Source of the DNA: Guillardia theta CCMP2712
Taxonomy: Eukaryota > Cryptophyceae > Pyrenomonadales > Geminigeraceae
DNA length: 37,049 nt
Direction: 5' to 3'
NCBI RefSeq assembly: GCF_000315625.1
Contig: NW_005434581.1
Location: forward strand, 37,830 to 74,878
Below, piece by piece: positions 1 through 12,390 of this stretch. The stretch's first letter is position 1, and every line of letters starts with the position of its first letter. The position numbers were made by a program, and so were the translations under genes. The notes beneath the pieces are model-generated. The model did no database searches. It was not told the DNA's origin and worked only from the letters and a program-made list of their open reading frames with translations.

Positions 1-61
1 GAGGAGGAGAGAGGAGAGAGGAGGAGGAGGAGGAGGAGGAGGAGGAGGAGGAGGAGGAGGC
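1..61. repeat. (AGG)n microsatellite
   Basis: Nearly pure AGG/GAG triplet run at the window edge, directly downstream of the aminotransferase stop codon on the minus strand. It continues past the left edge, so its length is unknown. Confidence 0.9.
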
Positions 62-3365
<3,304 letters not shown>

Positions 3366-4180
3366 TCAGGATAACTTCCTACAAGGACACGGGAATATTG
3401 ATATCAGGAAGTGACATGCAAAGAGGTCATCACGCGAGGTTTCACAGGAGGATTGTGCGGGGATATCGAATTTTGGCAGAGTTTGTAAAGACATGAGCGA
3501 GATCTGAGCATCTGCAGCGAGTTCTGAAGACTGATACACCTGCACGATCAAATCTCTACGTGATCACTTTACGCAACATCAGCTTTGTAGAGGAACGACA
3601 ACGGGTGAGGAAGAACTATTTGCAAGAGATGGATGGAAATCTGACAAACATTGAGGCAGAAGCAAACTGATATCCATGAGGATCTCAAACATGCAGCATG
3701 TCAGCGGCAATCCAATGGTCGAATGCAATGCAACCAAAAGGTGCATGCGGGTGGGAGCATGAAGAAGACGGAGAACTGGATCCAACGAGGAGGAGGAACG
3801 GATGATAGCACAAGGAACAAGTGTCTGTACTCTTCACATGAGCATGACAGGGAGAGCGTCGGTATCACCATCGTCACTTCGCTCCATCGCGACTTCCCCG
3901 CCATGTTGGATGCGGCTTCTTGCGGCCACCCAGGTGCCTCTAGCTAGTGCCCACCCCACCCCAAACCACCCCACCCCTTCCAATATGTGTCATGAACCCA
4001 CCCCTTAGTATAACAAGAGCATTCTTCTCCTGTGATATCCAATAATTTCATATTCAAGTACCCACCCATGTTGACCTATTTCGGAAGACACCCTACTCAT
4101 TCACTACCCCACCCTAGGTTCAAGGGAAGGAAAGCAGGTCTAGAGAGCAGGGCCGAGCTTCGGAAGTCGCTTTCAAGTTT
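3366..4180. other. Intergenic, no gene recognised
   Basis: Must contain the missing first aminotransferase exon near its left side, but no start codon with a convincing donor could be chosen. A CCACCCC-rich stretch lies at 3950-4000 and another C-rich stretch near 4060-4110. The short ORFs here do not resemble any family. Confidence 0.5.
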
Positions 4181-4184
4181 GCCG

Positions 4185-4345
4185 GACTCAGTCAGCCGCC
4201 CGGCCCGGCCGGGCCCAGTCAGCCCGGCCGGGCCCGCCGGGAGTCACGGCGGCAGTGCCCGGGCAGAGGCCGCCGATCGGACTGGACCGGCGGTGGCCCC
4301 AGTGCGGCGGGCCGGGCCGCAGCGGCGCGCCGACGGGCATGTACG
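4185..4345. repeat. GC-rich patch (patch 1)
   Basis: Extremely GC-rich block built from CCGGG, GGCCGG and CGGCGG words mixed with AGTCAC, ACTGAC and GTCACTGACTGA words. It resembles blocks at 6100-6260, 11390-12390 and 31380-31690 and lies about 270 bp past the stop codon of RWP-RK copy A. Confidence 0.6.
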
Positions 4346-4609
4346 GTCACTGACTGATCATGGCACACTGATATGATACTGAACTAGGAACTTGACTGGC
4401 CGACAAGGCTGAGCCCGGGCTAGTAAGGTACAGGGTCGGCAAAACTGTGACCCGCAGTGACACAGTGCTCAGGCTGACTCTGAGCTATCATCATGGCATG
4501 ATGGTACTAGTACCGTACCAGAAATTCAATGACTCAGCACTGCCGCGCGGCACAAAAATCTACATGATGATACAAAAGGCTAGGTTGACACCAAGATTGC
4601 TCTTGAAAG

Positions 4610-5340
4610 TCAGACTTCGTCTGTCTCCATTGGTACATTGATGTACCAGTCTAGCCAAGACTTGCTCCAGCCCTCGTCCCTCGCACCCCCACAAGCGTTC
4701 CCCAAGTCTTCCTCCCCGTCATGGTGCTCGCCCATGTGCTGGCCCTCGCATCGGTGTCTTGGCGTCAGCTCTGGTGCTCCCATGCTCACGTTGAGGGTCG
4801 TCGTAAGCGCCACGGTTGTGACTGCCGTCTGTTCCTCCACCGGCACGCCTTGCACAGGGGGAGCGAGCCAAGGCGAGTAGCTGCAGCCCAGCTCTGCAGA
4901 GGCTTGGTACAGGGCATGCGGCGGGGGGCATGCGGCGGCGGCAGCCAAGGACGGCGGAGGAGGAGGCAGGCTGGTGACCCGGCACTGCACGCCAAGCTGG
5001 CCTAGCGTGGAGGGCGGGGCATGCTCGCTCGAGGGGATGAGGGCGGAAACGCTTCCTGCCCCGTCAGGAAAGGGCGAGCACGGAGCTGAGCCTGACTGGG
5101 GCGAGGCCGAAGGAGGAGAGGAGAGGGAGGCAGGTCGATCCCTGTTACGGGAGTAAGGCCACTTGTTGATGCCGAGAGATCTGCAGGCGTTCTTCATGGC
5201 GGTAAGAGAGATGCCCTGCGGAGAGAGTCAGGGATCAAGAGGGGAGGAAAAGGGGAGGAGGGGGCAGTACCAGGTGCTTAGCTGCCTCAGTCTGACGGAG
5301 GTGGAAGAGGCTCGTGATGGAAGAGGCGTCTAGCCCGATC
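4610..5340. repeat. Long inverted repeat, left arm
   Basis: About 725 bp nearly identical to the reverse complement of 9635-10356. The arms include the 55-nt intron, which differs at one base, and exon sequence with only a handful of substitutions. Similarity stops at the last bases before the stop codon on one side and inside exon 1, at the codons for ASSITSLF, on the other. Confidence 0.93.
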
Positions 5341-5411
5341 GCATCGCGATTGGTTGGCATCGACTGCCCTCGTTTTCTTCTGGGGAACACTACATGGACA
5401 GAAGGCTTCAT
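4610..5411 (-). CDS. RWP-RK domain transcription factor, copy A
   Basis: Putative DNA-binding regulator. Exons on the minus strand are 5411-5271 and 5215-4610, split by a 55-nt GT-AG intron (5216-5270) that interrupts the RWP-RK domain. The N-terminal half of the domain ends with HLRQTEAAKHL. The second half begins GISLTAMKNACRSLGINKWP, so the RWP-RK core reads KWPYSRN, a diverged version. The tail is rich in Pro, Ser and Ala and ends with MET-DEV. The most economical start is the ATG at 5411, but the frame is open upstream to 5654, so a longer N-terminus or another exon is possible. From within exon 1 to the stop the gene matches copy B (9527-10358) almost base for base in inverted orientation, with two amino-acid differences noted (F/L and S/P). 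Direction is away from copy B. Confidence 0.82.
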
Positions 5412-5872
5412 GTTCGCAGGGGGCTGTTGTTCTCCGAGGTCTTGTGCGTGTGCTAGCAGATGCTGCTCGTGGTCTTGTGGGATGCCACTGTCTTGGCTGG
5501 AGGAGGACGTGGTGACTGCGGCGCTGTGGCTACGACAGTGGCAACAACGGGAGTGGGGAATTGAAGTAGGGGAGGACCAGGGGAATAACCTTGATTTTCC
5601 ATGTGGGGCAATACATCGCAGACTTTGTGGAAATGGTGATAAATATTGACTCAATATTTCATTGTCAAAAAAATATTAAGTAAATATCTTGGTAGTTTGG
5701 AAGTACAAATTCAGGCTACAAAGTGGGAGCATAAAATGTAGTACCGTAGAAAGGGAAGGCTTCGCCCTTTTCGACTTACACTCATCACGTTACCATGAAA
5801 ACGTGACTGTTTCCAAGTCACGTCGGAACGAATTTCGAAAACTGAAATGACATCGTTTCGTGTTGCATTGAA

Positions 5873-5902
5873 CCACGGATACCATTACATGGGTATCCGT
5901 GG
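5873..5902. other. Perfect 11-bp hairpin
   Basis: CCACGGATACC and its exact complement GGTATCCGTGG are separated by an 8-nt loop. It lies upstream of RWP-RK copy A within the spacer. A second, smaller stem (CGGTCAG/CTGACCG) follows near 6003-6024. No function assigned. Confidence 0.75.
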
Positions 5903-6099
5903 GCCATGAGAACCTTTCGTCACGATACCAATCATGAGCACGAGGTAACGTGATGGAAGGTCGAGATTCAATGCCATGAATCGAGGTAACATGTCGTGGG
6001 ACGGTCAGGATCTTTGCTGACCGGGGCATGACGGATGATACGGTGGCCGACACGTCGAATCGGTGTTTCTTTCCGAGTTTCCGTACGGTCGGACTGGCC

Positions 6100-6262
6100 C
6101 CGTGATGCAGTCACCCGCCGGCCCGGCGCCGGGCGGCGGACCACTCTCAGTCACGGTGGCAGTGATCATCCCCGCCCGGCGCCGCACTGGGGGCGCGCCC
6201 GGCGGGCCGGCGGCCCGGGCCACGGGCCGGCCGCCGCGGGTGACTCTACCGTCTAATTATGG
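6100..6262. repeat. GC-rich patch (patch 2)
   Basis: Very GC-rich block of CCGGC, GGCGG and GCCGGCGG words with interspersed GTGAC/AGTCAC. It is preceded by TTCCGTACGGTCGGACTG, similar in composition and flank to the larger patch after 11345. Confidence 0.6.
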
Positions 6263-9258
6263 CGCGGCCAGTACATAGCGTTGACATTTTGCTTTTTCTG
6301 CTTTGGGCTGTATGTTTTCCCGTGAGGGGGTTGTTCTGCTTTCTAGGTGGATTGGGGGGTGGCGTGTTTGAGGATTTCAAACAGGGTCCTTATAACTCTG
6401 ATGTTGTTTTCCAATAAGATATTTTAAACTGTACTGTGGAATGGTTGAGTATAAACACAGAAGTAGGGCTGCACCCCAGAAGTTGCAGTGAGATCATGGG
6501 GTAGTCTACTAACTAATTTGTAGAGCCTTCTTATGGTACAATTTTATAAACAAGTTTGAACGACCTCTCTACACGCCATGAGCCTCCCCTTGTTCGGGGC
6601 ACGTCGCACCGCTCTGTACTGCCCTACCCATGGCTCGCAAACAGCGAGCCCGCGGCAGCGTGTGCAGACATCAGATGTTCACCGAACCTCCTCATGGGAA
6701 ATTCCTGAGGTGTAGAGATGATGATCCTTGAGGAGTGCTTCGTACAGTGCGTGGATCTCACGAAAAATCGTTTGGTGAGCGAAGAGCATCAATAATACAA
6801 GTGAAAATCACCATCACAGGGATACGTTGCAATCGAAACCGGGTTGTGAAATACCCTAAGCTATCTGCGATGCATGACAGGGAAACTGAGTTGGAGTAGA
6901 TGGATGGAGATTACACACAAGACGACAGGGAATCATCATCCGACGGTGACTGGATTGTTCAAAAGCCGTACAGTCACCAGTGAGCTCAAGAACATATGTT
7001 TTCACGATGATGGCTGATAGGCTCGCAAGACATACAGTGCATTTTAGCAGTGGGCTGCTCGATTGCTTGAAACCACGATGATCCACAGCACTATCGAATG
7101 ATAACAAGCAAGTCCAGTGGTTCGTGAAGGATTCTTCATCCGGTTTTCAAGGATGTGTTGGAACGATGAAACATGTTGCAAATCACCAAGGTCTATGCCA
7201 TTTGATCACATGATGCATCATCTAAATATTACTGGTGTGAACTTGCATCAGATCGTGTGTCCATCAATGAGCCGCTGCCAAGCAGATGATACGGTCACAG
7301 CAAACACGAGCACTTTGAAGATGCTGATATTCCAGGCCGTACAGCATTTATGATGTGGCTACATGTCACATGCTTCTTGGTTAACACAGAAGTAACTTCG
7401 CCAGGCAAAAGATGGAACGTCGTCAGGATTACAAGGAGGTCGGTTGTGCTTTTACCCAGATTGAAACGCTTGTAATAAAGATATGATCACCTGAATGTGG
7501 AATTCTGTTTATTGATTCACAGTGTTTGTCGTTCGTTTACAATCATCGAGTGCTTGCTCTGTTGAACAAGGCACCCCTCTGTAGAGCCAAATGCGACAAG
7601 AACACTACTGTTGCATGGTAGCATTGCGAACTGTCCAAACAAGGCAGGATTGATTCGAAGAACATCTCATTTATTGATATCAGATTCATCTGCACATTGT
7701 TTCATTTCTAACTAGGTTTCTGCAGCGTTGTGGAAATGTCATGACAGAGGAAGAACTTAGTTGCAGTGCAGAAAAATCATCCAACGTCATGAAACATGGA
7801 AATGCAATTGTCAATGCACTTGATCATGGGTATAGTGATTCATGATCAACAACGATGATTCAAAGTCATCTATCCTGGCAGGTAAAGAAATCCTTTGTGC
7901 AATCGTCTCTTCATGCATCATTGAACGGTTGAGCATGTAAAGCTTTCTCTATAGAAAAGTGAGGTGCATGAATCCTGACCGTAAGACTAGAAGGATTCAA
8001 AGTGAGTGATGACATGAGAACACATATCTAGACAGCAAAGTCGCTAAAGGTACAGTTTGATATACAAATTTCTCACAAATCATGCATTTGAGCTCAACGT
8101 TCAACCTACGGCAATTTGAAAGAAGGGTCAATCAGAGTTGATTCTGTTCAATGGTGAATCTATCATTAGTTGCTTAGCTGTTCATGAAAATTTCATCTTG
8201 TCTTCGAAGAATATTTTCAAGTACACACGCGGATTGTTTGTACCTAGGGTGCATATTCCAGTACACGATGGATGATTCAAACCTTGGCCCAACCTGCAGA
8301 GTTGAGAAAGAAGCTCGATCATCTCTTACAGGTATGATATGAGATCTTCATCTCATTTCTATCTCAGTTGGGTTGGATTCGAAGTCTCTCAATATCAAGG
8401 TTCATCCTCGCGAGTCAGGAAGGCACCATTTCATCGCCTCTTGCTCGTCCAGGGAGAGGGGGCTTGGGGAATGAGAAATGGGGGCTACCCCCCACCCCCT
8501 ATCACAGAGTTTCAAACTGCTTCGAAGGTGGGTAGTTGAGGGTGCTCCATACCCACCCCACCCCCCAACGAAAGTCAAACGGAGGGGTTCTTGGAAGTCG
8601 AAGTTCCGACCAGTTTGGCCCTGGTTTTGTACCATATAAACGCTGCAATATTAAGTTGGTACCACAGATACTTCTAAAATTCGTACTTTTACTTTGGTTT
8701 GGCGTGGTGAGGTGTCCAAGCAACCAAATTCAAATCACCCTACCCCTCTTTGGCCCTGCGCAGCAACGATTTTCCTAAGAGCGAGTACCCTCCTACACGC
8801 CTTCTCAAAGTAGGGTACTCCCACATGGCATGAAATGAAGGGACCCCACAGGCCCTTCGAAAAAAAAAAATCTTGCCAATTTTTCCTATGAGCGCCCGGC
8901 CGGAAAAGCAACGCTATGAACTGCGGCCGGGCTCAGCCTGCCTCTCAGTCTTTACTCAAAGCCTTTAAGTTAAAAATGGCAGTACGAAGACAATCACTGG
9001 CTGCATAGGCTCAGGCTGCCCTGGCGGGCAGTTCCGAAGTTCAGTCACAGTAGTTTACTGAAAGTTAAGTTAAAGATCAGTACTAGGTTCAGTCATGTCG
9101 ACCAGTCAAGTGGGACCGGTGCTCAGCCTGCGGTCACCTTCACTCAGGCTGCGGCTGGGGCATACGGGGTGGGGGTCCTTTACTCCTTCAAGCCCAAGAA
9201 GGTTGAATTCTGAAACGTTCTGTTCTCACTCTTCGGGAAGAAAAAAGAAATAGGGCTA

Positions 9259-9268
9259 ATCACGTTAC
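9259..9268 (+). promoter_or_regulatory. ATCACGTTAC word upstream of RWP-RK copy B
   Basis: The 10-mer ATCACGTTAC recurs at 5784-5793 and 11283-11292 and, reversed, at 5945-5954. All four occurrences surround the RWP-RK copies. It contains an ACGT core. It may be a binding site or part of a decayed repeat; the sequence alone cannot decide. Confidence 0.3.
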
Positions 9269-9526
9269 CATCACGGGCCCCTGCAGTCTGCCCTCCTTAT
9301 CTTGCCTTGGTTTGCCTCTCGTCCTCCCATCCCTTCGCATCTCCCTTCTCGCATCTCCTTCTTCATAAGTGCTCTGCTGACAATCACAGTCACACACACC
9401 TTGACCTGAATCATACACCATAGAACATCATAGTCTGAAATCTGTAATCCTGAGTTGCAATCAATAGTCTACAACCCCACACATCTTTCTGTCATCTAAC
9501 AAGACCACGTTGCTTCACCAACAACA

Positions 9527-10358
9527 ATGAACAAGAACACTAGCAGCCTTCAGGACAATCCGACGCATCTTATATATACACGAAAGAAAAGAGGAGAGAC
9601 AACATCATATGCGAAAGCAAACCAAGCTATAAACCTCAACGCCTCTTCCATCACAAGCCTCTTCCACCTCCGTCAGACTGAGGCAGCTAAGCACCTGGTA
9701 CTGCCCCCTCCTCCCCTTCTCCTCCCCTCTTGATCCCTGACTCTCTCCGCAGGGCATCTCTCTTACCGCCATGAAGAACGCCTGCAGATCTCTCGGCATC
9801 AACAAGTGGCCTTACTCCCGTAACAGGGATCGACCTGCCTCCCTCTCCTCTCCTCCTTCGGCCTCGCCCCAGTCAGGCTCAGCTCCGTGCTCGCCCTTGC
9901 CTGACGGGGCAGGAAGCGTTTCCGCCCTCATCCCCCCGAGCGAGCATGCCCCGCCCTCCACGCTAGGCCAGCTTGGCGTGCAGTGCCGGGTCACCAGCCT
10001 GCCTCCTCCTCCGCCGTCCTTGGCTGCCGCCGCCGCATGCCCCCCGCCGCATGCCCTGTACCAAGCCTCTGCAGAGCTGGGCTGCAGCTACTCGCCTTGG
10101 CTCGCTCCCCCTGTGCAAGGCGTGCCGGTGGAGGAACAGACGGCAGTCACAACCGTGGCGCTTACGACGACCCTCAACGTGAGCATGGGAGCACCAGAGC
10201 TGACGCCAAGACACCGATGCGAGGGCCAGCACATGGGCGAGCACCATGACGGGGAGGAAGACTTGGGGAACGCTTGTGGGGGTGCGAGGGACGAGGGCTG
10301 GAGCAAGTCTTGGCTAGACTGGTACATCAATGTACCAATGGAGACAGACGAAGTGTAG
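9527..10358 (+). CDS. RWP-RK domain transcription factor, copy B
   Basis: Putative DNA-binding regulator of 258 aa. Exon 1 is 9527-9697 (57 codons), the 55-nt GT-AG intron is 9698-9752, and exon 2 is 9753-10358. The RWP-RK domain spans about residues 35-82: NASSITSLFHLRQTEAAKHL, then GISLTAMKNACRSLGINKWP and the core KWPYSRN at residues 75-81. The remainder is Pro/Ser/Ala-rich with a Cys-containing CPPPHA segment and no second domain. The ATG at 9527 is preceded by a stop-rich leader and gives a short basic N-terminus (TRKKRGE). Copy A has RRKRGQ at the equivalent place but is otherwise different, so the two proteins differ mainly before the domain. RWP-RK proteins elsewhere control nitrogen responses and gamete or mating-type identity; which applies here is unknown. 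Confidence 0.85.
9635..10356. repeat. Long inverted repeat, right arm
   Basis: Reverse-complement partner of 4610-5340. The match ends with GACGAAGT, two bases into the last sense codon and stop, after which the two 3' flanks share nothing visible. Confidence 0.93.
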
Positions 10359-10359
10359 C

Positions 10360-10683
10360 ATGATATGCATTACCAGTGATGTATTATGTTTATGTTGCAG
10401 CTTCCAATTTACCAATGTAGAAATTCAAACGGACTTATTAAGCCAACCATGATCAAATGAGGTTGACAATGGACGGTTGTATGATTTCCTAGTCTCACTC
10501 GCAGATGATCACTTGCCTCACTCGAACGAAAAGCAGCCTGTTCTCCACCTATTTCAACAGATGCAGGACTGACGCAGAGATTTGTTTCTCCTGTAGAGAC
10601 GATATCTCATGCAGACATGCGATACGGTGTATCTGCATATCAAAAGAAACAGTGCAAGGGATGCTGGGAGGAGCTGGTGAGCC
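10360..10683. other. 3' flank of RWP-RK copy B, no gene seen
   Basis: Ordinary-composition sequence with no recognised domain. It has no similarity to the 3' flank of copy A. Confidence 0.5.
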
Positions 10684-11085
10684 ATGTTCCTCAAGTGTCT
10701 TCTGCACTCACTAGCACGATCGCCTCTTGGCTTCAGCTCATGGGTGGCTGACTGCTCCTCCATGTTCTCTTACTCTGAATCTTCCTCCATGCTCTCTTAC
10801 TCTGACTCTTCCTCCATGTTCTCTTACTCTGAATCTTCCTCCATGCTCTCTTACTCTGACTCTTCCTCCATGTTCTCTTACTCTGACTCTGACTCCATGT
10901 TCTTTTACTCTGAATGTTTCTCCGTGTTCTCTTACTCTGACTCTGACTCCATGTTCTTTTACTCTGAATGTTTCTCCGTGTTCTCTTACTCTGACTCTGA
11001 CTCCGTGTTCTTTTACTCTGAATGTTTCTCCGTGTTCTTTTACTCTGAATGCTTCTCCGTGTTCTCTTACTTGGACAGGAGATAG
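10684..11085 (+). CDS. Possible Ser/Tyr-rich repeat protein or non-coding minisatellite
   Basis: An ATG ORF of 133 codons that is almost entirely a repeat of nine-residue units such as SSMFSYSES and longer SDSDSMFFYSECFSVF units. The antisense frame is also open and encodes REHGGRFRV units, as expected for a 27-bp tandem array with no stops. There is no signal peptide, no splice evidence and no family. I treat it as a minisatellite first and a gene only tentatively. Confidence 0.25.
   Translation: MFLKCLLHSLARSPLGFSSWVADCSSMFSYSESSSMLSYSDSSSMFSYSESSSMLSYSDSSSMFSYSDSDSMFFYSECFSVFSYSDSDSMFFYSECFSVFSYSDSDSVFFYSECFSVFFYSECFSVFSYLDRR
10757..11073. repeat. 27-bp minisatellite
   Basis: Tandem units of the type CTCCATGTTCTCTTACTCTG plus a variable seven-base end (AATCTTC or ACTCTTC). 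After 10880 the units change to a longer compound repeat. The two interleaved variants indicate slippage and higher-order duplication. Confidence 0.9.
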
Positions 11086-11119
11086 TGGAGCTATCTCAAT
11101 GTTCACGAAAATATTCTTT

Positions 11120-11142
11120 GTATCACATGTGACATGTGATAC
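11120..11142. other. 9-bp perfect hairpin next to minisatellite
   Basis: GTATCACAT and ATGTGATAC flank a 5-nt loop. It lies between the minisatellite and the large GC-rich patch. Confidence 0.6.
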
Positions 11143-11154
11143 TCTTTGTGTCAC

Positions 11155-11376
11155 ATGGCCCGTCGAGGTGACGGCAGGCGTATCAGCTTTAGAAAGGCTC
11201 TTGCTCTCGAGTTTGTGCGATGCTTCACGTATGGCATGATCCCGCAGCAAGTCGTCCGTGATGTGTATCAGGCTATGTTCCGATCACGTTACTTTGGCGA
11301 TGATCACGATACCAAGGCCGCGCTGCCGCGGAACTGTCACGGTGATTCCGTACGTGACTCGTTCGAGTCGGCGTGA
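11155..11376 (+). CDS. Small basic ORF of unknown function
   Basis: About 73 codons from ATG, starting MARRGDGRR and containing a helix-like stretch around FVRCFTYGMIPQQVVRDVY. It could be a fragment of a helix-turn-helix protein, but no family is recognised. It ends at the edge of the GC-rich patch and overlaps the ATCACGTTAC word at 11283. Confidence 0.2.
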   Translation: MARRGDGRRISFRKALALEFVRCFTYGMIPQQVVRDVYQAMFRSRYFGDDHDTKAALPRNCHGDSVRDSFESA

Positions 11377-11389
11377 CTCTGCTGTGCAC

Positions 11390-12390
11390 CGTACTACGGT
11401 AGCCTTAACTTCAAGTTCAGTGACACGGTCAACGGTAGCCAGTGGGCCGCACGGTGACACCCGGCGGTTGGGCCGCCCAGCCGCCGGGCCCTGTCAAGTT
11501 GGACCGCCGGTGCCGGGAGCCTGAGTCCCCCGGGCCCGGCGGCGGACTCGACCGTACGGATCGAACCGGACTCAGATGCCCGGCCGCCAACGCGCCGTCT
11601 CAGTGACTCAGTGTTCACTCAAAGTTACTAGTGACGGTTTAAAAAAATCAGTCACTGTCACGTGGACGGGTGACAAGGGCGGTGACTCCTGAGGCCGCCG
11701 TCAAGTTCGCCGGGACCGTCTAACCTGAACTTGAAACTCAGTAGTACTAGCGGCTCAGGCTCGGCGCGGGCCTGGCCCAGTGGGCGCGGCCGGGCGGCGG
11801 GGCCGGGCCGGGGGTCCGACCCGCCACCGTGTGCCCCGGCGGCCGGCGGAAGTGCCACTGAGTCACCACCCGGCGACAAGGGCCCCTGAGGGCCCGGGCC
11901 CGGACTCGGCGGAGCCCGGGCCCGGCGGGCCCCGGCGGCCGGCGCCGCGGCCGCACCCACTGGGCGCGGCTCAGCGGCTGGCCGCGCCCCGGGCCCGCCC
12001 GGCCGCGTCACTGTGACGGCGGATGACCGTGCCGCAGTGCCGCCCGGGCCGCCCGGCCCGGCGCCGCGCGGCCGCCCCCGGCGGCGGCGCCAGGATCGCC
12101 GGACCGCCGCCGTGCCATCTGATCCCCGGAGTCGGCGGATCGGATCACTGGTCGCGGCGTACTGCCACTAAGGCTGGCGGTCAGGCTGCGTGTGACCGGG
12201 CCGGGTGACCGTGTCTCGCCGGCGGCGCCCCGCCCGTACGGTTGGCGAGTCACCGGCGGCTGAGCCAGTGCGGCTGTGGCCGCTCAGTGTCACCGCGTGA
12301 TCCGATGATGATGCCACTGGCCGGCCGCGGCCACTCACAGGCCGCCGTGACTGGCAGTGGCCCGGCGGCCCGGCCGGGCCGGGTTTGACT
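11390..12390. repeat. GC-rich patch (patch 3), about 1 kb
   Basis: The largest GC-rich block, dominated by GGCCCGG, CCGGGC, GGCGGCC and CGCCGG words. CAGTCACTG, GTGACT and ACTCAGT words are scattered through it. Long ORFs on both strands encode only Ala/Arg/Gly/Pro and look like composition artefacts. Boundaries with normal-composition DNA are sharp, and a short T-run (11638-11648) interrupts it. Confidence 0.75.

Larger units (their letters stand above)
5655..9526. other. Gene-poor spacer between the inverted RWP-RK copies
   Basis: About 3.9 kb without a convincing gene. 6290-8500 is AT-richer than the rest of the window, with many stops in all frames and no recognised family. 8500-8840 contains C-runs and repeated TACCC/GGGTACTC words. 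8890-9170 is a weaker version of the GC-rich patches. 9290-9500 is pyrimidine-rich and likely holds the promoter and 5' UTR of copy B. The corresponding promoter of copy A should lie near 5420-5800. Confidence 0.6.

Noticed and set aside
4719-5005. Overlapping ORFs on both strands within RWP-RK copies A and B
   Set aside because: They are mirror images in the two inverted copies and are shadows of the RWP-RK reading frame in GC-rich sequence.
8402-8778. Short ORFs in the C-run region of the spacer
   Set aside because: No similarity to each other in protein, mirrored on both strands, and driven by CCC/GGG runs.
11658-12253. Ala/Arg/Pro-rich ORFs on both strands in the GC-rich patch
   Set aside because: Open frames on both strands follow from the lack of AT-rich stop codons; no domain, splice signal or codon pattern supports them.
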